From Trifolium pratense (Eukaryota > Streptophyta > Magnoliopsida > Fabales > Fabaceae), in contig NC_060065.1 of assembly GCF_020283565.1 (NCBI RefSeq), positions 40,722,409 through 40,786,408 on the forward strand: 64,000 nt of DNA. The letters run 5' to 3'. Under the pieces are notes generated by a model. It ran no database searches and was not told the origin of the DNA. It saw nothing but the letters and a program-made list of their open reading frames with translations. Positions 51,301 to 64,000 of the stretch are shown in pieces. A program made the position numbers and the translations under genes. Numbering within the stretch: position 1 is the first letter of the stretch; every line of letters starts with the position of its first letter.

Positions 51301-51740
51301 GAGTAAGAGGAGGGAGTCACATTCAAGAAGAGTAAACAATATTTCCTTTTTAGCATGCTTCAAATAAAGCATCTAACATGATACTTCAAGTCAGGTAGGC
51401 CTTTCACAAAATTTTACTTACTCTGTGTCATATCCACTTTTTATCATTCAGTGCTTTCGACATGTTGTTTAGATGTAGATTTCTAACACCATAAGTAGAT
51501 TTTTAATCTATTGTCCTGTACACTTAAACATATGTTAGAGTACTCAATTGTTCTCTTACTCATTGTTATTATCAAAACCTAAAAAATTGATTATATATAT
51601 TGATCGGTAAAATGAACCGTCCTTTTGTGTTTATATGTATTGATTACACTTGGAAACAAACTTATTTTGGGTCTGGAACATCAAAAATTGAGTTTTTGGG
51701 TCGATTTGAGCTAGAAATCGCGATGTAGAGCATTGCTGTC
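48346..51740. other. NCED distal upstream and intergenic DNA
   Basis: Very AT-rich with many poly-A/T runs (for example TTTA repeats at 51009-51027). Apart from the ABRE above, no gene or element boundary was recognised. Confidence 0.45.
48954..48961 (-). promoter_or_regulatory. Second ABRE-type site upstream of NCED
   Basis: Plus strand ACACGTGGC (48954-48962), a consensus ABRE, about 1.5 kb before the NCED start. May be distal promoter or chance. Confidence 0.4.
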
Positions 51741-51870
51741 AGGAGGCCCTCGCTGAGCGAGCGGGTGGCGAGAGTTGGCGACCGTACTCGTCAGTTCTCG
51801 CCAAAAGTTGCTTTTACACGAACTTGGCTCGTCAGTCTTTGCCATGGCTTCGCTCAGCGACCAGTACTGG
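51741..51870. other. GC-rich island with GCTGAGCGAGC/GCTCAGCG motifs
   Basis: 'cctcgctgagcgagcgggtgg' and 'ttcgctcagcgaccagtac' are partly complementary, so the patch can fold. It resembles GC-rich cores found in other repeats of the window at 37135 and 54003. Confidence 0.5.
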
Positions 51871-52139
51871 GCCTGACTTATTTTGTGGATGTTTTTATAG
51901 TGTAATTAGGCACTTGTAACATGGATTAATGGTATCCTAACATGCAATAAGTGTTTGTAACCATGATTGATTGTTTGTTGATGAATTGTTGATTATATTT
52001 GTGGAATATAATTGTTGTTGATTGTGTTGATGATGTTTGTTAAAATGTCAAAGAAGTATATTAAGGTGTTAATCAACTTAATAAAGAAGAATATTAGAAT
52101 TATGTTATTCTAATAAAGAAGAATATTAGAATTTTGTAA

Positions 52140-53000
<861 letters not shown>

Positions 53001-53006
53001 ATGTAA

Positions 53007-54358
53007 TGACCCGATTTTCCATTTGTTTTGAAGGAAAGAAAGTAGGAAGGATGGAAAACATGGAAACCGATGAATGAACTTAAACTAAATCTTAATCCAA
53101 ATTCATTTATCGATTTTTGTGTTTTTTGATAAAATATTAGCAAGTGAACTAAATCGCCGTCAAGTAGTATAACAAAATCGTTCTCTCCTCAGGGATTGTT
53201 GTAATTCAAAAGCAAATCGGAAATATACTTAACAAAATTGACATAATTATAGGGGGGGGGGGGGTTCTTGGTTTGTTGTTTGATCATAAACTTTGGAAAT
53301 AAACTGGAATTCAAATTAATAGAAGAAAAGCGATTGATCCTTTTTGGTTCATCTAATAACAACTTATCTCGGTAATTTCATGTATGTTAACAAATAACTC
53401 AATTTAGTTTCATGATTAGATTAAAACACAATTGATTATGCCCAATTAATGCCTTGGTAATATAATTCTCTCCCTTTATCATTAATCCCTAATTTCTTAG
53501 GATGATCGATGATCAAGTTAGGAATATAAACTTTAATCCTTGAAATCTCAATTAACAATCCAAAATCCCTTAAGTGAGAATTAATTGATCAATTATTCTT
53601 AGATAGATGATTCATTCCTATTTTCATAGTAAAACAAATAATTGAAATCATCACATAATTGGCCAAATCATGCAAAGCATTGCATACAAAGAATAATTGA
53701 TAGAAACTAACTTCGTAATTTATTAACATATCAAATGAGAATCAAATGGTTCAAGATAAATTGTAATTAGAATGACCTAAGGACCAATCATATGGATTTA
53801 GCCAAACATGTTCAAATAAGAAATTACATCAACATGAGTGAAAGAAATCATCATTACAAGAAGGGTTTAGATGCGTTTCCACACTTGAATCCTTGCTTGA
53901 GTGCCTCTCCGAACCTCTGAAATCGCCGTCAAAAAGCAGTCTTTGATCCAAAATTTCGTCACCCTAAAAATGAGAAACTGTTTCAAATTTATAATGCTGA
54001 ATCACGCTCCTGCGCCTGGCTCAGCAGCTCCAAGCCTGGCGCAATTGACAACAGCTTCATCCCCATTTTTTTTTCATTTTATGTGTCTGGCTTAGCTGTT
54101 CCACGCCTGGCTCAGTAGCACCAAGCCTGGCTTAGTTGTTCCACACCTGGCTCAGTTGACAGCAAACATGTCATTTTTCTGCTTTTCTTGAAATTCAGGC
54201 AATCTCATACTTCAATGCAATTTCTTCTTATTTTAGTGCTGAAACATGGTAAAAACACACTAGTTTGTTTTGCATTTGCTTAGAATTTGTAGTAATGACA
54301 TGAAGTCATCATTTTTCTTCCTTTCCACTATCTTTCCTTCCAACCAAACAGATCCATA
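53007..54358. mobile_element. Inverted-repeat element interrupting the TAR pseudogene
   Basis: Left end 'gattttccatttgttttgaaggaaagaaagt...' and right end read on the other strand 'gatctgtttggttggaaggaaagatagt...' share the 'TTTGGTTGGAAGGAAAG'-like block. Superfamily unclear. The interior has a C-tract of G's near 53253 and the tandem repeat described separately; no ORF. Confidence 0.55.
54003..54165. repeat. Degenerate tandem repeat of CGCCTGGCTCAG
   Basis: At least six copies of 'cayGCCTGGCtyAGyw' with 'ttcca' or 'caccaa' spacers between 54010 and 54150, roughly 20-bp periodicity in places. GC-rich compared with the surroundings. Confidence 0.75.
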
Positions 54359-56326
54359 ATGTTTTTAGTAGCTACCAGTTGTGTCATCCTTATGTGACAA
54401 ACAAATGATTTTTATGTATTAGCTAGTTAACTAATTATGGATCTTATGGACATATTTCTTAATTGAAAATATTATTATATTATCCAAATAAAATAAATAT
54501 TATTGTTTTTCTTTTAATATATTTCAACAACCTAGTGGCTATTTTATCATAAACGTTTACTTTATTTCAAAACCAAATGTCTTTAAATAGACTTACAATA
54601 GAAATCATAGTGAAAATAGGTTAATAACTAACTTATCATAAATTCATTACAATCTAAATTTAAAAGATAATTATCCTAATAATAACAAACTTAAAAAAAA
54701 AGATAATTATCATAAATTCTTTTTTTTTAAAATCACTTATATTATGTTTCTTCATTAAAAAAAGACACTTTTTATTTTAAAAACTTTATCAAAATTGTGT
54801 TTGGTCATACTTCTCCTTAAAAGAAGTAGAGATGTAAAAAATAAGTAGGGTCAAACGGACACTAAGTTAAACATACAAATAATTATTTGAAATATGTAAA
54901 TTCAATTTTCTAAAAGTTAATTCTTTTGTATAATTTAATATAAAACCTTTATATTTAAATACTTTACTATGCGACATAAAGGCGCCTATTATCGCGTGAC
55001 CCTTGTACAAAACATTATTTATTTTTGTATAAGAAAATTTATGGTGATGGGGTGTTGTCACATTCCAAGATAGAGAAGACTTTAAACTCTTATAACGCTT
55101 ACAAATATAATTACATTTATCTTCCTCCAAAAACACTAGTAAGGTTTGAACCCGGATCCTCCCGAATCCAAAATTTGTCTTTTTACTTATACAAAACATT
55201 TAATAACTGATTGAAAAAGAATATATTTTCCATATAATTATACAATGCATAAATTAATAAATTAATACTTTCTCTAATTTTATATATAAAAACAAAAATT
55301 TACCTTTTAAATTCATTAAATAACTAATATATTTAATTAGTTCAATTAATTTTAGAGATTAAAGTATATAAGCAGACAGAGTAAAACAATGTTACACAAA
55401 CAATTAATAATGTTTTATTGTTTTGCCACCTCTCCCCACTCACGTATGATTATTTTGGAACTACTTATATTACACGAAAGAGTGGTGGTTTCTCATTGAA
55501 TGTCTGTGTAAACTTTCATTGCACCGATTTTAAAATTAAACTATTATTTAAAGCAACTAACGCGTCGGCTGCTTGTGCATGTTACGCATTCAATCGATGA
55601 TCTAATCACTATATTTCATATGATTAACGAGTTTGTTGGTTTTTCTATATAGATAGATGGACCAGGAATTTTGTGTTTAACTTTAACTATACCGTGCGCA
55701 CCATCTCAATTTTTCTGCAATTTAATACTACTATACATAATACAAACTTTTTTTTTTGGTACATACAAACTTTAGTAATTTTTTTTTTTGACTAAAACTT
55801 TAGTAATTTTTTAACTTTTATATATTCTTTTTTTTTTATAATAACTTTTATATATTGTGCATGTTATGAGTTACTTATATTTTATTTTTAAATTAAATAA
55901 GACCCCACAAGCCGAACCTTAGTCATAGCAATTAATTAATTAGATATTCAATTCGTTAAGGAATTATGAAAAGTGAAAATAGTCGGCAGGTATGTTAATG
56001 ATTAAACAACATAGCACGAGGTTCCTAAAAAAAAATTATAGCATGAGAAAACTTTTATTTTCTTGCACAAGCACGACTAACCTATTTTTTATTTTATTTT
56101 TCGTTATCTGGTAATCGACATAATGTAAGTATTATTAACTTTTCTTTATATGTTTATTCTTTTTTTTTTTGCAACAGCAAAGAATTATATGTTTATTCTT
56201 TTTTTTTTAAACAATTTTTTATATGTTTTATTTACTTATAAATACAATGATGCTTTTTTTTTACGGATAAATACAATGATGCTAATAACGACTATATATC
56301 TTAATGCTTTTAAAATGCAATTTTTA
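54359..56326. other. Intergenic, no gene recognised
   Basis: AT-rich; an upstream TAR exon was looked for near 54360-54800 but not found. Confidence 0.4.
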
Positions 56327-56485
56327 TGTATTATTATAAATTTGTCAAGGTAATTTATGATAAAATAGCTTATAAAAATATAATTCTCACTAGTGTGAAC
56401 TTATAAAATAGTATAAAACATAATTTATATTACATAAGTTGTTTGCATAATCTCAAAAATAAGTTAATCCAAACGGGATCTTAGT
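56327..56485. repeat. AGCTTATG-type repeat without Stowaway insertion
   Basis: Matches 9990-10250 ('tttgtcaaggtaatttatga', 'ctcactagtgtgaacttat') and ends 'aataagttaatccaaacggg'. It preserves the empty site of the MITE at 10027-10138. Confidence 0.7.
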
Positions 56486-56703
56486 TTACTTTTATCTATA
56501 TTTGTATTCAACAAATTTAACAATTATTTATTATTGTATATTTAATTCAGTTGATAAGGATATCACATGTTATAAGTAAGAATTGTGTTCATTCATTTTA
56601 TATTTAAGAGTGTTGACTTCTAGCTACTAAGTTATTTGAAGAAAAAATATAAAAAAATACTCCTAATAACACACTCCTTTCTTTCATTTGGTAAAAAAAA
56701 AAA

Positions 56704-57081
56704 GCTTAAATGCAGTTTTACCACCCTATTTTAATATCCGAAATTTTAACTCTCCTATTTTATAATTCTTTGGATTTTGCCCCTTATGATATTTGCTACC
56801 AAATAGCTTCATACATGTTCACAAACTACCAATTTCAATAAGCTTTTCATAATAGTATTTGGAAAAAGAAAAAAAAAAACTTATACACAATAACTTTATT
56901 GTTTACTTAAACTTATACAATAACTTATATATAAACACCTATGATAAATCATATTGAGTACTTAATCTCAACATGTATGTAGCTATTTGGTAACAAATAT
57001 CATAGAGGGGGCAAAATCCAAAAAATTATTAAATAGGAGGGTTAAAATTTCGAATTTTAGGGACAAAAACTTAAATTCGCC
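56704..57081. mobile_element. Foldback MITE (378 bp)
   Basis: Left arm has 'ttttaactctcctatttta', 'tttggattttgccccttat' and 'gctaccaaatagctt'; the right arm carries the same phrases in inverse order and complement ('gctatttggtaacaaatat', 'gggcaaaatccaaa', 'aataggagggttaaaattt'). Ends resemble GCTTAAAT / GGCGAATTTAAG. No target duplication preserved. Confidence 0.75.
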
Positions 57082-57374
57082 TATATTATAGGGATGAAAT
57101 ATACATTTTCCCCTTCAAATTATCATTTGGTAAAAACTCTGATATACATTTTATTTTGGATATATACTTGACACTGCTAATATGTATAATTTTGATTATA
57201 TTATAAATTTATCAAAATTATTCATTTTAGCGGTATACGATATATGTGTACAATGAAGTTTCTATATAAACATTTTTCATTTGCATTTGATAAAAAAATG
57301 TATTTTTTCTCTGCAACATGGGTGTAAGACTATGACTTTTTTTTTGAATTACAATTATTATTATTTTTTTTAAT

Positions 57375-57378
57375 TAAA

Positions 57379-57411
<33 letters not shown>

Positions 57412-57412
57412 T
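57375..57412. repeat. (ATT)n microsatellite
   Basis: About eleven TTA/ATT units preceded by a mixed T/A stretch. Confidence 0.8.
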
Positions 57413-57989
57413 GAATTACAAATGCTTTTTATTTTAAATAAGAATTTTTTTGTGAATGTAAAACTCGATGATTTGTATAATATTAATACTATTACTATTA
57501 GGTTGCCGCATTATCCTAAGATATAATGATTTATCTCATTGCTGAAAAAACGCGGATACTCAAATGCTCTTCTTACGTACTCAACAAACAAACCGACCCA
57601 CTTAATTTGGGGATTTATGGCTTAATGCATTTTATCATCAGATTTCCACAGGAAACGGCAGAGAGAGATGATATAATAATGGAGAACACGAAGTGGACTT
57701 CATATTTATTTTAGGTTTTTTTCTAAATTATCTCTTGATAATAATTTAAGGATATTTACGCATTAACCAATAAGAATAAGTCATATGCATCTGTAAAATA
57801 AAATTGATTACAAGTTACTAGTTAGTTGTGAGTATTACATGTAAATCTACTTAATTATGTGGATTGTTCTTGTTAGTTGATGAGCAAATACCCTAAATTA
57901 TGAAGGCTAGAGTAGGCCTCACCTTTATTTATTTTTTTGATAATCAAAATTTGAATGATAAGAAATATAAGGTATATTCAACCTTTACA

Positions 57990-58320
57990 ATTCATTAATC
58001 ACTTTAGATGGCATAAAAGCAATTTAAAGGATTGTTACATAAATCAAAAAAGCAAAAAGAAAAATTGATCACTACACGACCTATATAAACCAAAATCATG
58101 AAACATAGATAATGTGATTCACAATTTCTTTTGACACATTTGCCACTTCTCCTCTAAACATTATATTGTTCCTTAATCACCATATACTCCAAGTTATTGT
58201 CAACCAAATTAAGTGTCAAACTTTAGCTCCATTCTTGCTTCTTACCAAAGTACCAAAAGCAATGAAGTGACTCCAGCTCTCCTCAAAAGGGATATCATCT
58301 ACCTGTAGCCACTTGTAAAT
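57990..58320 (-). pseudogene. LINE ORF2 C-terminal zinc-binding region, fragment
   Basis: On the minus strand it reads SWSHFIAFGTLVRSKNGA, a stop, then HLIWLTITWSIWWLRNNIMF and RGEVANVSKE, matching the plus-strand LINE fragment at 58892-59248. The stop is TGA where the related copy has a CGT/CGN arginine. No promoter or other LINE parts are nearby. Confidence 0.75.
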
Positions 58321-58891
58321 GTTTATTTTTTAATTCGCATTCGTCCGGTTGACAATCTTACGAATTCACACATTTGATGCATTAATAATTGTTAAAATAT
58401 AGAACAGACTGGTTAAATTTTAAGTTTGTATTTAATCCTCTCTAAACTTGTGATGGATGATAAAGGTGGTGAAAGTCATTGTGTTAAGACTTTAGATGAT
58501 AATATAGTTGGTTGTTGTTGGTTATTGAACTTTGTTGTGTAAGAGGGGGGTGGTACCTCACATTGAATAAACCTAACGATATATTTGCAAGTTGAAGAGA
58601 TTCTACAAATCAATTTTTTATTAATGTTGAGCTATATATAACTCAAATTCTAAGATTGTATCAAAGTATCTCTAAGATTTGTTGGACGCTTGCTATTATC
58701 AGGTCATCCACCATTTATATCTACTCATCAAGTCCAAAGTGTTGGACGTATGAGGATGTTAAGAGTCCCACATTGATTAAAATGTGAACTCAAAATATTT
58801 ATATAAGTAGAGTCAATCTTTATCTTACAAGCCAGTTTTTTTAATGTTGAGTTAGGTCAAAGGTATTATTACAAATCCTTATGAAACTTCC

Positions 58892-59366
58892 TGCGTGTTT
58901 TGCTTTAGGCATGTAGAGGATTGCTCTCATATTTTCTTTAATTGTAGTTTTACTCAAATGGTATGGAAGACAATATTTAAATGAATGGGTTGTAGCATAA
59001 CCATAGGTGAGGAATGACTGAACCACTTCTTTATGTGTGGAGATATTGTCAAGTCAAAAAAGGGTCGGTGTATTTGGCATTTGATTTGGTTAACAGCTAA
59101 TTGGTGTGTATGGAGATTAAAGAACAATATCATTTTTCGAGGGGAGGTGGCTGATGTTACTCGGTTGGTTGATAATATCACGGCGATCTCGTGGATTTGG
59201 TTTAGTGGTAGAGCTGGTCGCAAGTCCGCCTATTCTTTTTCGGATTAGTGCACTATTAATCATATTGTATGTTTACAAAACATATAATTTGTTATTGTGA
59301 ATTGTAAGGGTTTGAGTACTCCTTATACTTTCTTTATAATTCAATATTGCTTATAAAAAAAAATGT
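58892..59366 (+). pseudogene. LINE 3' end: zinc-binding domain, 3'UTR and A tail
   Basis: Reads CVFCFRHVEDCSHIFFNC (C-x2-C...H-x4-C, the zf-RVT pattern), then WHLIWLTANWCVWRLKNNII and FRGEVADVTRLVDNI, ending SFSD-stop at 59248. Two in-frame stops (TGA where TGG is expected) at about 58979 and 59017. The 3'UTR 'ttgtgaattgtaagggtttgagtactcc' leads to an A run at 59357-59365, where the retroposed copy ends. 5'-truncated. Confidence 0.82.
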
Positions 59367-60584
59367 TGAGTTAGGCCAAAATTGTATGATGGTAGCCTCC
59401 TTCAAAGTTAAGTTAAGAGCCCTGCCGAAATTCTAGGAATAAACATTTCTCCCTCTCTCATTATTTTTATAATTCTAACTTATTGTGATCATATTATTAA
59501 TAGCTCGAGAGGCCAACATATAAATATAGGATAATTAGATTAATCTCTTACAAATTGGTTAGTGTTGTAAATAAATTAAATAGTTAGGTATAATTCAGTA
59601 TGTTTCTTAATATTAAACATGATGAGTATCAAAGTTGATCTCTCTATTTCTCTTATGAGTTTAATTTGGAGTGCATGATACCCTAATTAACAATTTTCTC
59701 TATCCAATGGCACCAACATTATTGTCATTAGAGAGGATCCAAACTCCACCAAAAGGGGGATTGTGTGATTAATAACTTGCATAAGCCTTTAAGATCACGA
59801 CTAAACCAAACAATATAGACATGTTCATATATATATTTTATATGCAAGTGTAAGTACTCATATATTAAGTTATAGAATGTATTATCTATTTAGTGTTGCA
59901 CATGAAATGCACAACCATTCATTGTTAATTTATAGATAAAATAAAAAGTATATACAACCAAAATATAGAAATGGTTAGGTTGAAGAATCAAATCCATGTT
60001 TGGAAGAATTAGTTTGTATATAATGCAAACAAAGATCAATGATTGAATTCCTTAAGCATGATGATTAATGTTGCTAAACATACAATTAATATATGGATCA
60101 AGTGGAGTTCAAGAAATAATTGCCAATACAATTAATCATAGAACATAATTTGTTTGGAGTTTGAACCCCTTGTGCTATAGGATTGACTTACACATGGGAG
60201 GGACCATGCAACATGAATCATTTGCAATAACTAGAGATCGTTCATGTGTGCACATGGATTGAACATGCTTAACACTTATATAAATTTTTATCATTTTGTA
60301 TGGAACACGACGAATGATTTGAAGAAAAAGAACAAGTGAGTTTCAGCACTAGTTGATTAAATTTATTGTTTTGTGAAAATATGGTGAAGAGATTTGGGGT
60401 TTGATATTACAATTTAGTTTGAAGAGATTCAACTCAATTGTCAATAATATAATGTTTTGTCTTCTACGTGAGTGACGCTTTTTACCAGCATAAGTATATA
60501 ATTCATTTTGTGTAAAAAAATGTATATAATTCATTTAAAATTTGCTTCAAATATTTAATACCAAGTCTAACCTAAAGTTTAAGA
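59367..60584. other. Intergenic, no gene recognised
   Basis: AT-rich; nothing supported. Confidence 0.4.
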
Positions 60585-60840
60585 TGGTGGAGTATTAGAA
60601 CCTACATATCCAAGATTGACCGGACTACCTATTGAGTTTTAAGTGTGAGTGATAAAGTCTCAGATCGACTATAAATGAGAAGAATGTTGTGTTTATAAGA
60701 GATATGCTTCATTAACCTAATGCTTTAAGGTTTTTGGTGGAGATGTGGTGTCTCCCTCTCTTGTGGTCCTAGAGCATTGACTCCATTGTTTTTCCTGAGT
60801 TCCCCCGAACAAGGATTTGAGGGGGTATGCAGAATGTAGA
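60585..60840 (+). mobile_element. Decayed TRIM/LTR-like fragment
   Basis: Shares with the TRIM at 42819 the order 'ttataa... cattaacctaatgctttaaggttttt', 'gtggtgtctccctc' and a polypurine-like 'ggatttgagggggta'. Boundaries are not clear. Confidence 0.5.
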
Positions 60841-61067
60841 ATGTGATTATCAGGTTAGTAGGGTACTAGGCACTAATATTTGATTTTCTCAGTAGTTTTG
60901 TGAAAGAAGAACGTAATGGCTTCATGATGCTTATGATGCCTTATACATAAGAGTGTCATAAGAGATAATGGAGGGAGTAGTTGAGAGGTAATAGAGAGTA
61001 ATGAGGTGATGGTGGAGTAAATATAGGGAGTAGTGAGCTAGTTATATGACCTAGTTTTTAGATCTTA

Positions 61068-61163
61068 TTGTATGTTTTCAAAGCATACTATAATTTGCTT
61101 TATATTGTGAAGGATTGAGTACCCATTTGTATTCCTTTATAATATATTGTTTACTTATAAAAA
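61068..61163 (+). mobile_element. Second LINE 3'UTR with A tail
   Basis: 'ttgtgaaggattgagtaccc' and 'cctttataatatattgttta' parallel the 3'UTR at 59290-59365, ending in an A run near 61159. A very short 5'-truncated copy of the same family. Confidence 0.65.
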
Positions 61164-63778
61164 AATATATGTTTGAAGATGGCAACTCACGTTTGGGGCT
61201 TCTAGACGCCAAACCAAACACATACTATGTCTACTTAGTTTTTTTTGAAGTATCTGATTTTATTAATCAACTAGTGGCAATAAATCTAGAGCCACAACTG
61301 CGGAAATACAAGAAGGAGTTTCTTCAATCCAAATAAAATTAGAACAGGAAGAAATAGCAAATTTAGCTAGGTAATGGGCAGCTTGATTTGCTACTTACGG
61401 ATATGAAAACAAATTAAATTATTAAAACTTGGAAATAAACTTCTGCAATCTTCAACTATTGCTCCCAAATAAGATTGTTGATATTGAGACTCATTGATAA
61501 CAATAATGACATTCGAGGAATCCGATTCTACAGTAAACTTACGAAACAACAAATCCTTACTATGTCTACTTACTTATTTTCTCACATAAAGACTACCTAT
61601 TATTTATTAATTTTCCTATTATAAATCATGAGCTTCGTATGAAAGAATAAATTAATTATTAAGTATTGTGAAACTTTGTTTATCTTAAATATCAAAATAT
61701 CAAAATCGGTTGAATTATTTTGAATTTTGAAATGCATAATCATTTAAATGGCCTATTTGTTTATTTCCTTTGCCCATCAAATAATGAAGATATTTAAGGA
61801 CTCGACCTTTTCTAATGGTGATACCTAACCCAATAATCATTGGTTGCACATAGATATTTTCTTTGGAGAAAAAAACTAAATGTTACTAATGAAAATGAGA
61901 TGATACAGTTTTATTTTGATAATCGATAATCGAAACAAGATATATAAGTACGCACTTTTTCGCTGTTAAAATATGATGATGTAGAGACATTGGTGGAATC
62001 CACTTAGTAGTTTTTTAGAAGTGTTTTTGGTTAGAAACATTAAATACGGTGTACTTATTTAACACAATTATTAGTTAAAAAGTTATTATAAATAAATCAT
62101 GTGTACAAATTAATAGATGCTCGTAAATGTTCTTATGCAAGAATTTGAATTCAACACAGATACTACATTAAAAAAATGAAAAGTTAAGATTAAATATGAT
62201 TATTTTAATAAAGATTAAATATTATGTTAAACTGTCAAAAAAAACTTTCAATAAATTTAAAACATTAGATTATAAATCTATGACCGAAATCGGCTACTGC
62301 ATAGAACTATTACAGCAGCCGATCCTGATCCTATCGCGCGCTCTATATGCATCTTAATTTTCTAAAAAAAAAAGGCACATCAATGTCAACTCCCTCCATT
62401 TTAAAACAAGATTATCAAGACACAAACCCTTACAAATAAATTATTTTGGTGCGGCTATGTTACTAATAATGATAAAATAACTAAAAAGTAACAACTACTT
62501 AATCTCTTCTCCAATAAGCAATTAATAATTCCTTTGCACCCTTGATGGGAAGATTAGTCTAATCCAAAACTAGTAACTGCTAGGGCCCAACCAATGTATG
62601 GCAGTTGGGATCCGCATCATGCAATATTCTTCAAACTTTGTTTTTTCTCCAAATATTAAATATTATTATATCTCTTTCTTATTATTATTTATTTTTGTTA
62701 ACATTGTTCAATCCAATGTGCCCCAACAATTATTTTCTAATTTAAAAATATAAAGGTGAAGAATACAAATGCTAAGACCTAAGGTCACATGAATGAATAG
62801 TAATTTAATATGTATCCTAGACTAAAATGTCCACATGATAGTTTGAAATTTTAGTGCTTCCACTTGTTATTGAAAAGTAACCATAAGAAAAATAATTGAT
62901 AAATTTCCTCATTACATGGTCTAAGCAACTGATTTACCAGAAAAAACTACCTATTGTCCTCACCAACTAACATATTTGTCAAACAACTATTTATATTATA
63001 TTTATTATAATCATAGTTGGTGTTTCTGTTTTATGTCCTACATGCACATGGAAATTATAAGGCTACAATCTTCAAGAAAATAAAGAGAGCTTTGATATAT
63101 AGTTGATCTTGTTCATGCATTTGCAGGCATTATGGAATGGAAAGATGGTTGGAGGCATTATGGAGCACAAAGGTATTAGGCACCACTAAAGATGGGAATG
63201 GATACTCTTTTTTCGCAAACAAATTAGTTTATAGCAGTTGACTAGAATTTGAGATTTATGGGTAGATAAAATGTGATCGGAATGAGGATCTTTTTTAGAT
63301 AGACAAAATGATAAAGTCATCATTTTTAGTAGTGCTACTCCCTATAAATATTTTTTTAGGACAACTGACGTAAAAAATTGTAGTTAATTATGAATTTTCT
63401 TATCATCATTTTATGCAATTTTAGACTAGGTACTTTTGTTATTCTAATTTATTGTACATTTATATATTTGATGCTAAAACTGAATGAAAATACACCATAT
63501 TTTAGGGATTAAAAATAATAAGATTATGTCTTTTTTTTTTTAAAGAATACAACGACACATCATTTAAAAAATTACAGTATGATTTTTTTAAAATAATAAA
63601 AAATATATGAGTAACCCAAAATTGGCAGTTTTACCCAATCCGTTATTGCAAGGAAATACTCTGAAAAATGGAAACCATTTGATTTTTAAACTTGAAAATA
63701 ATAGAGCTCTGTTAAGAGTCGAACATTGAATATGAGATGCTTAAACATAAATTTTTATAAGTAGAGATTATTCTCACG
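61164..63778. other. Intergenic, no gene recognised
   Basis: AT-rich. 62285-62345 has 'cggctactgcatagaac' facing 'ttacagcagccg', a small imperfect hairpin followed by 'tcgcgcgc'. No gene. Confidence 0.4.
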
Positions 63779-64000
63779 CAGGGCGGGCCCTACCACACAT
63801 GCAACATATGCGACGACATCAGGCCTCCAAATTTCGATAAAAATTTAGGCCACAAAATTTCGAGACCTTACATTATTAATAGTTATATAATGTCAATTTT
63901 TATTAAGTATTGCATTTGCATTAATAAACTAGTGGTAAGTTGTATTGTTTGTGTGTGCATGGTATGTGGTTCAAATCCTAGCAATTTCATTTTTTTTGCA
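63779..64000. mobile_element. Possible hAT-type left end, cut by the window
   Basis: Starts CAGGGCGGGCCCTACC and continues into 'aggcctccaaatttcgata... taggccacaaaatttcg'. CAGGGCGG resembles the other hAT ends here, but the right end is outside. Confidence 0.35.

Overview
This is plant nuclear DNA, most likely from a papilionoid legume of the Medicago/Trifolium/pea group. The evidence is long AT-rich intergenic DNA, multi-exon genes with GT-AG introns, many small non-autonomous transposons, a chloroplast chaperonin and an ABA-biosynthesis gene. The species assignment is inference; I could not run a search. There are three apparently intact host genes, one host pseudogene, the end of an endogenous pararetrovirus, and a dense layered set of transposable-element (TE) remnants.

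Layout. 1-2290: 3' part of an integrated Caulimoviridae-like pararetrovirus (reverse transcriptase end with RNase H, then an intact 443-codon downstream ORF with an Arg/Gly-rich N-terminus, then a promoter-like region), followed by a 39-unit TA microsatellite. About 4.0-9.2 kb: peroxisomal glycolate oxidase gene, 11 coding exons, 372 aa, all active-site residues present, C-terminal PRL peroxisome signal. 9.5-13.1 kb: nested elements (foldback MITE with a Stowaway inside; a PIF/Harbinger-like element inside a GTACGGGTACG-rich element) and a copia-like LTR carrying a long TTC repeat. 14.4-18.8 kb: plastid chaperonin-60 beta subunit gene, 14 exons, 594 aa. 20.4-43.5 kb: no convincing host gene. 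This stretch holds hAT elements with perfect 8-bp target duplications, Stowaway MITEs, SINEs, a LINE RNase H fragment, a GC-rich patch between 162-bp direct repeats, a tandem duplication of about 0.8 kb with a flipped MITE core, and a complete 638-bp TRIM element. 45.6-47.7 kb (minus): intronless 9-cis-epoxycarotenoid dioxygenase (NCED), 602 aa, with TATA box, G-box/ABRE sites and a tandem-repeat array upstream. 52.1-53.0 kb (minus): pseudogene of a tryptophan aminotransferase-related (TAR/alliinase C domain) gene. 54-64 kb: LINE tails and other repeats.

The three intact genes do not form a pathway or operon. Glycolate oxidase (photorespiration) and Cpn60-beta (Rubisco and plastid protein folding) are both tied to photosynthesis. 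NCED starts from plastid carotenoids and controls stress ABA synthesis. Their proximity looks incidental.

Limits: exon boundaries were read by eye from reading frame, GT-AG sites and recalled family alignments. Untranslated ends, TE family names and percent identities were not computed.
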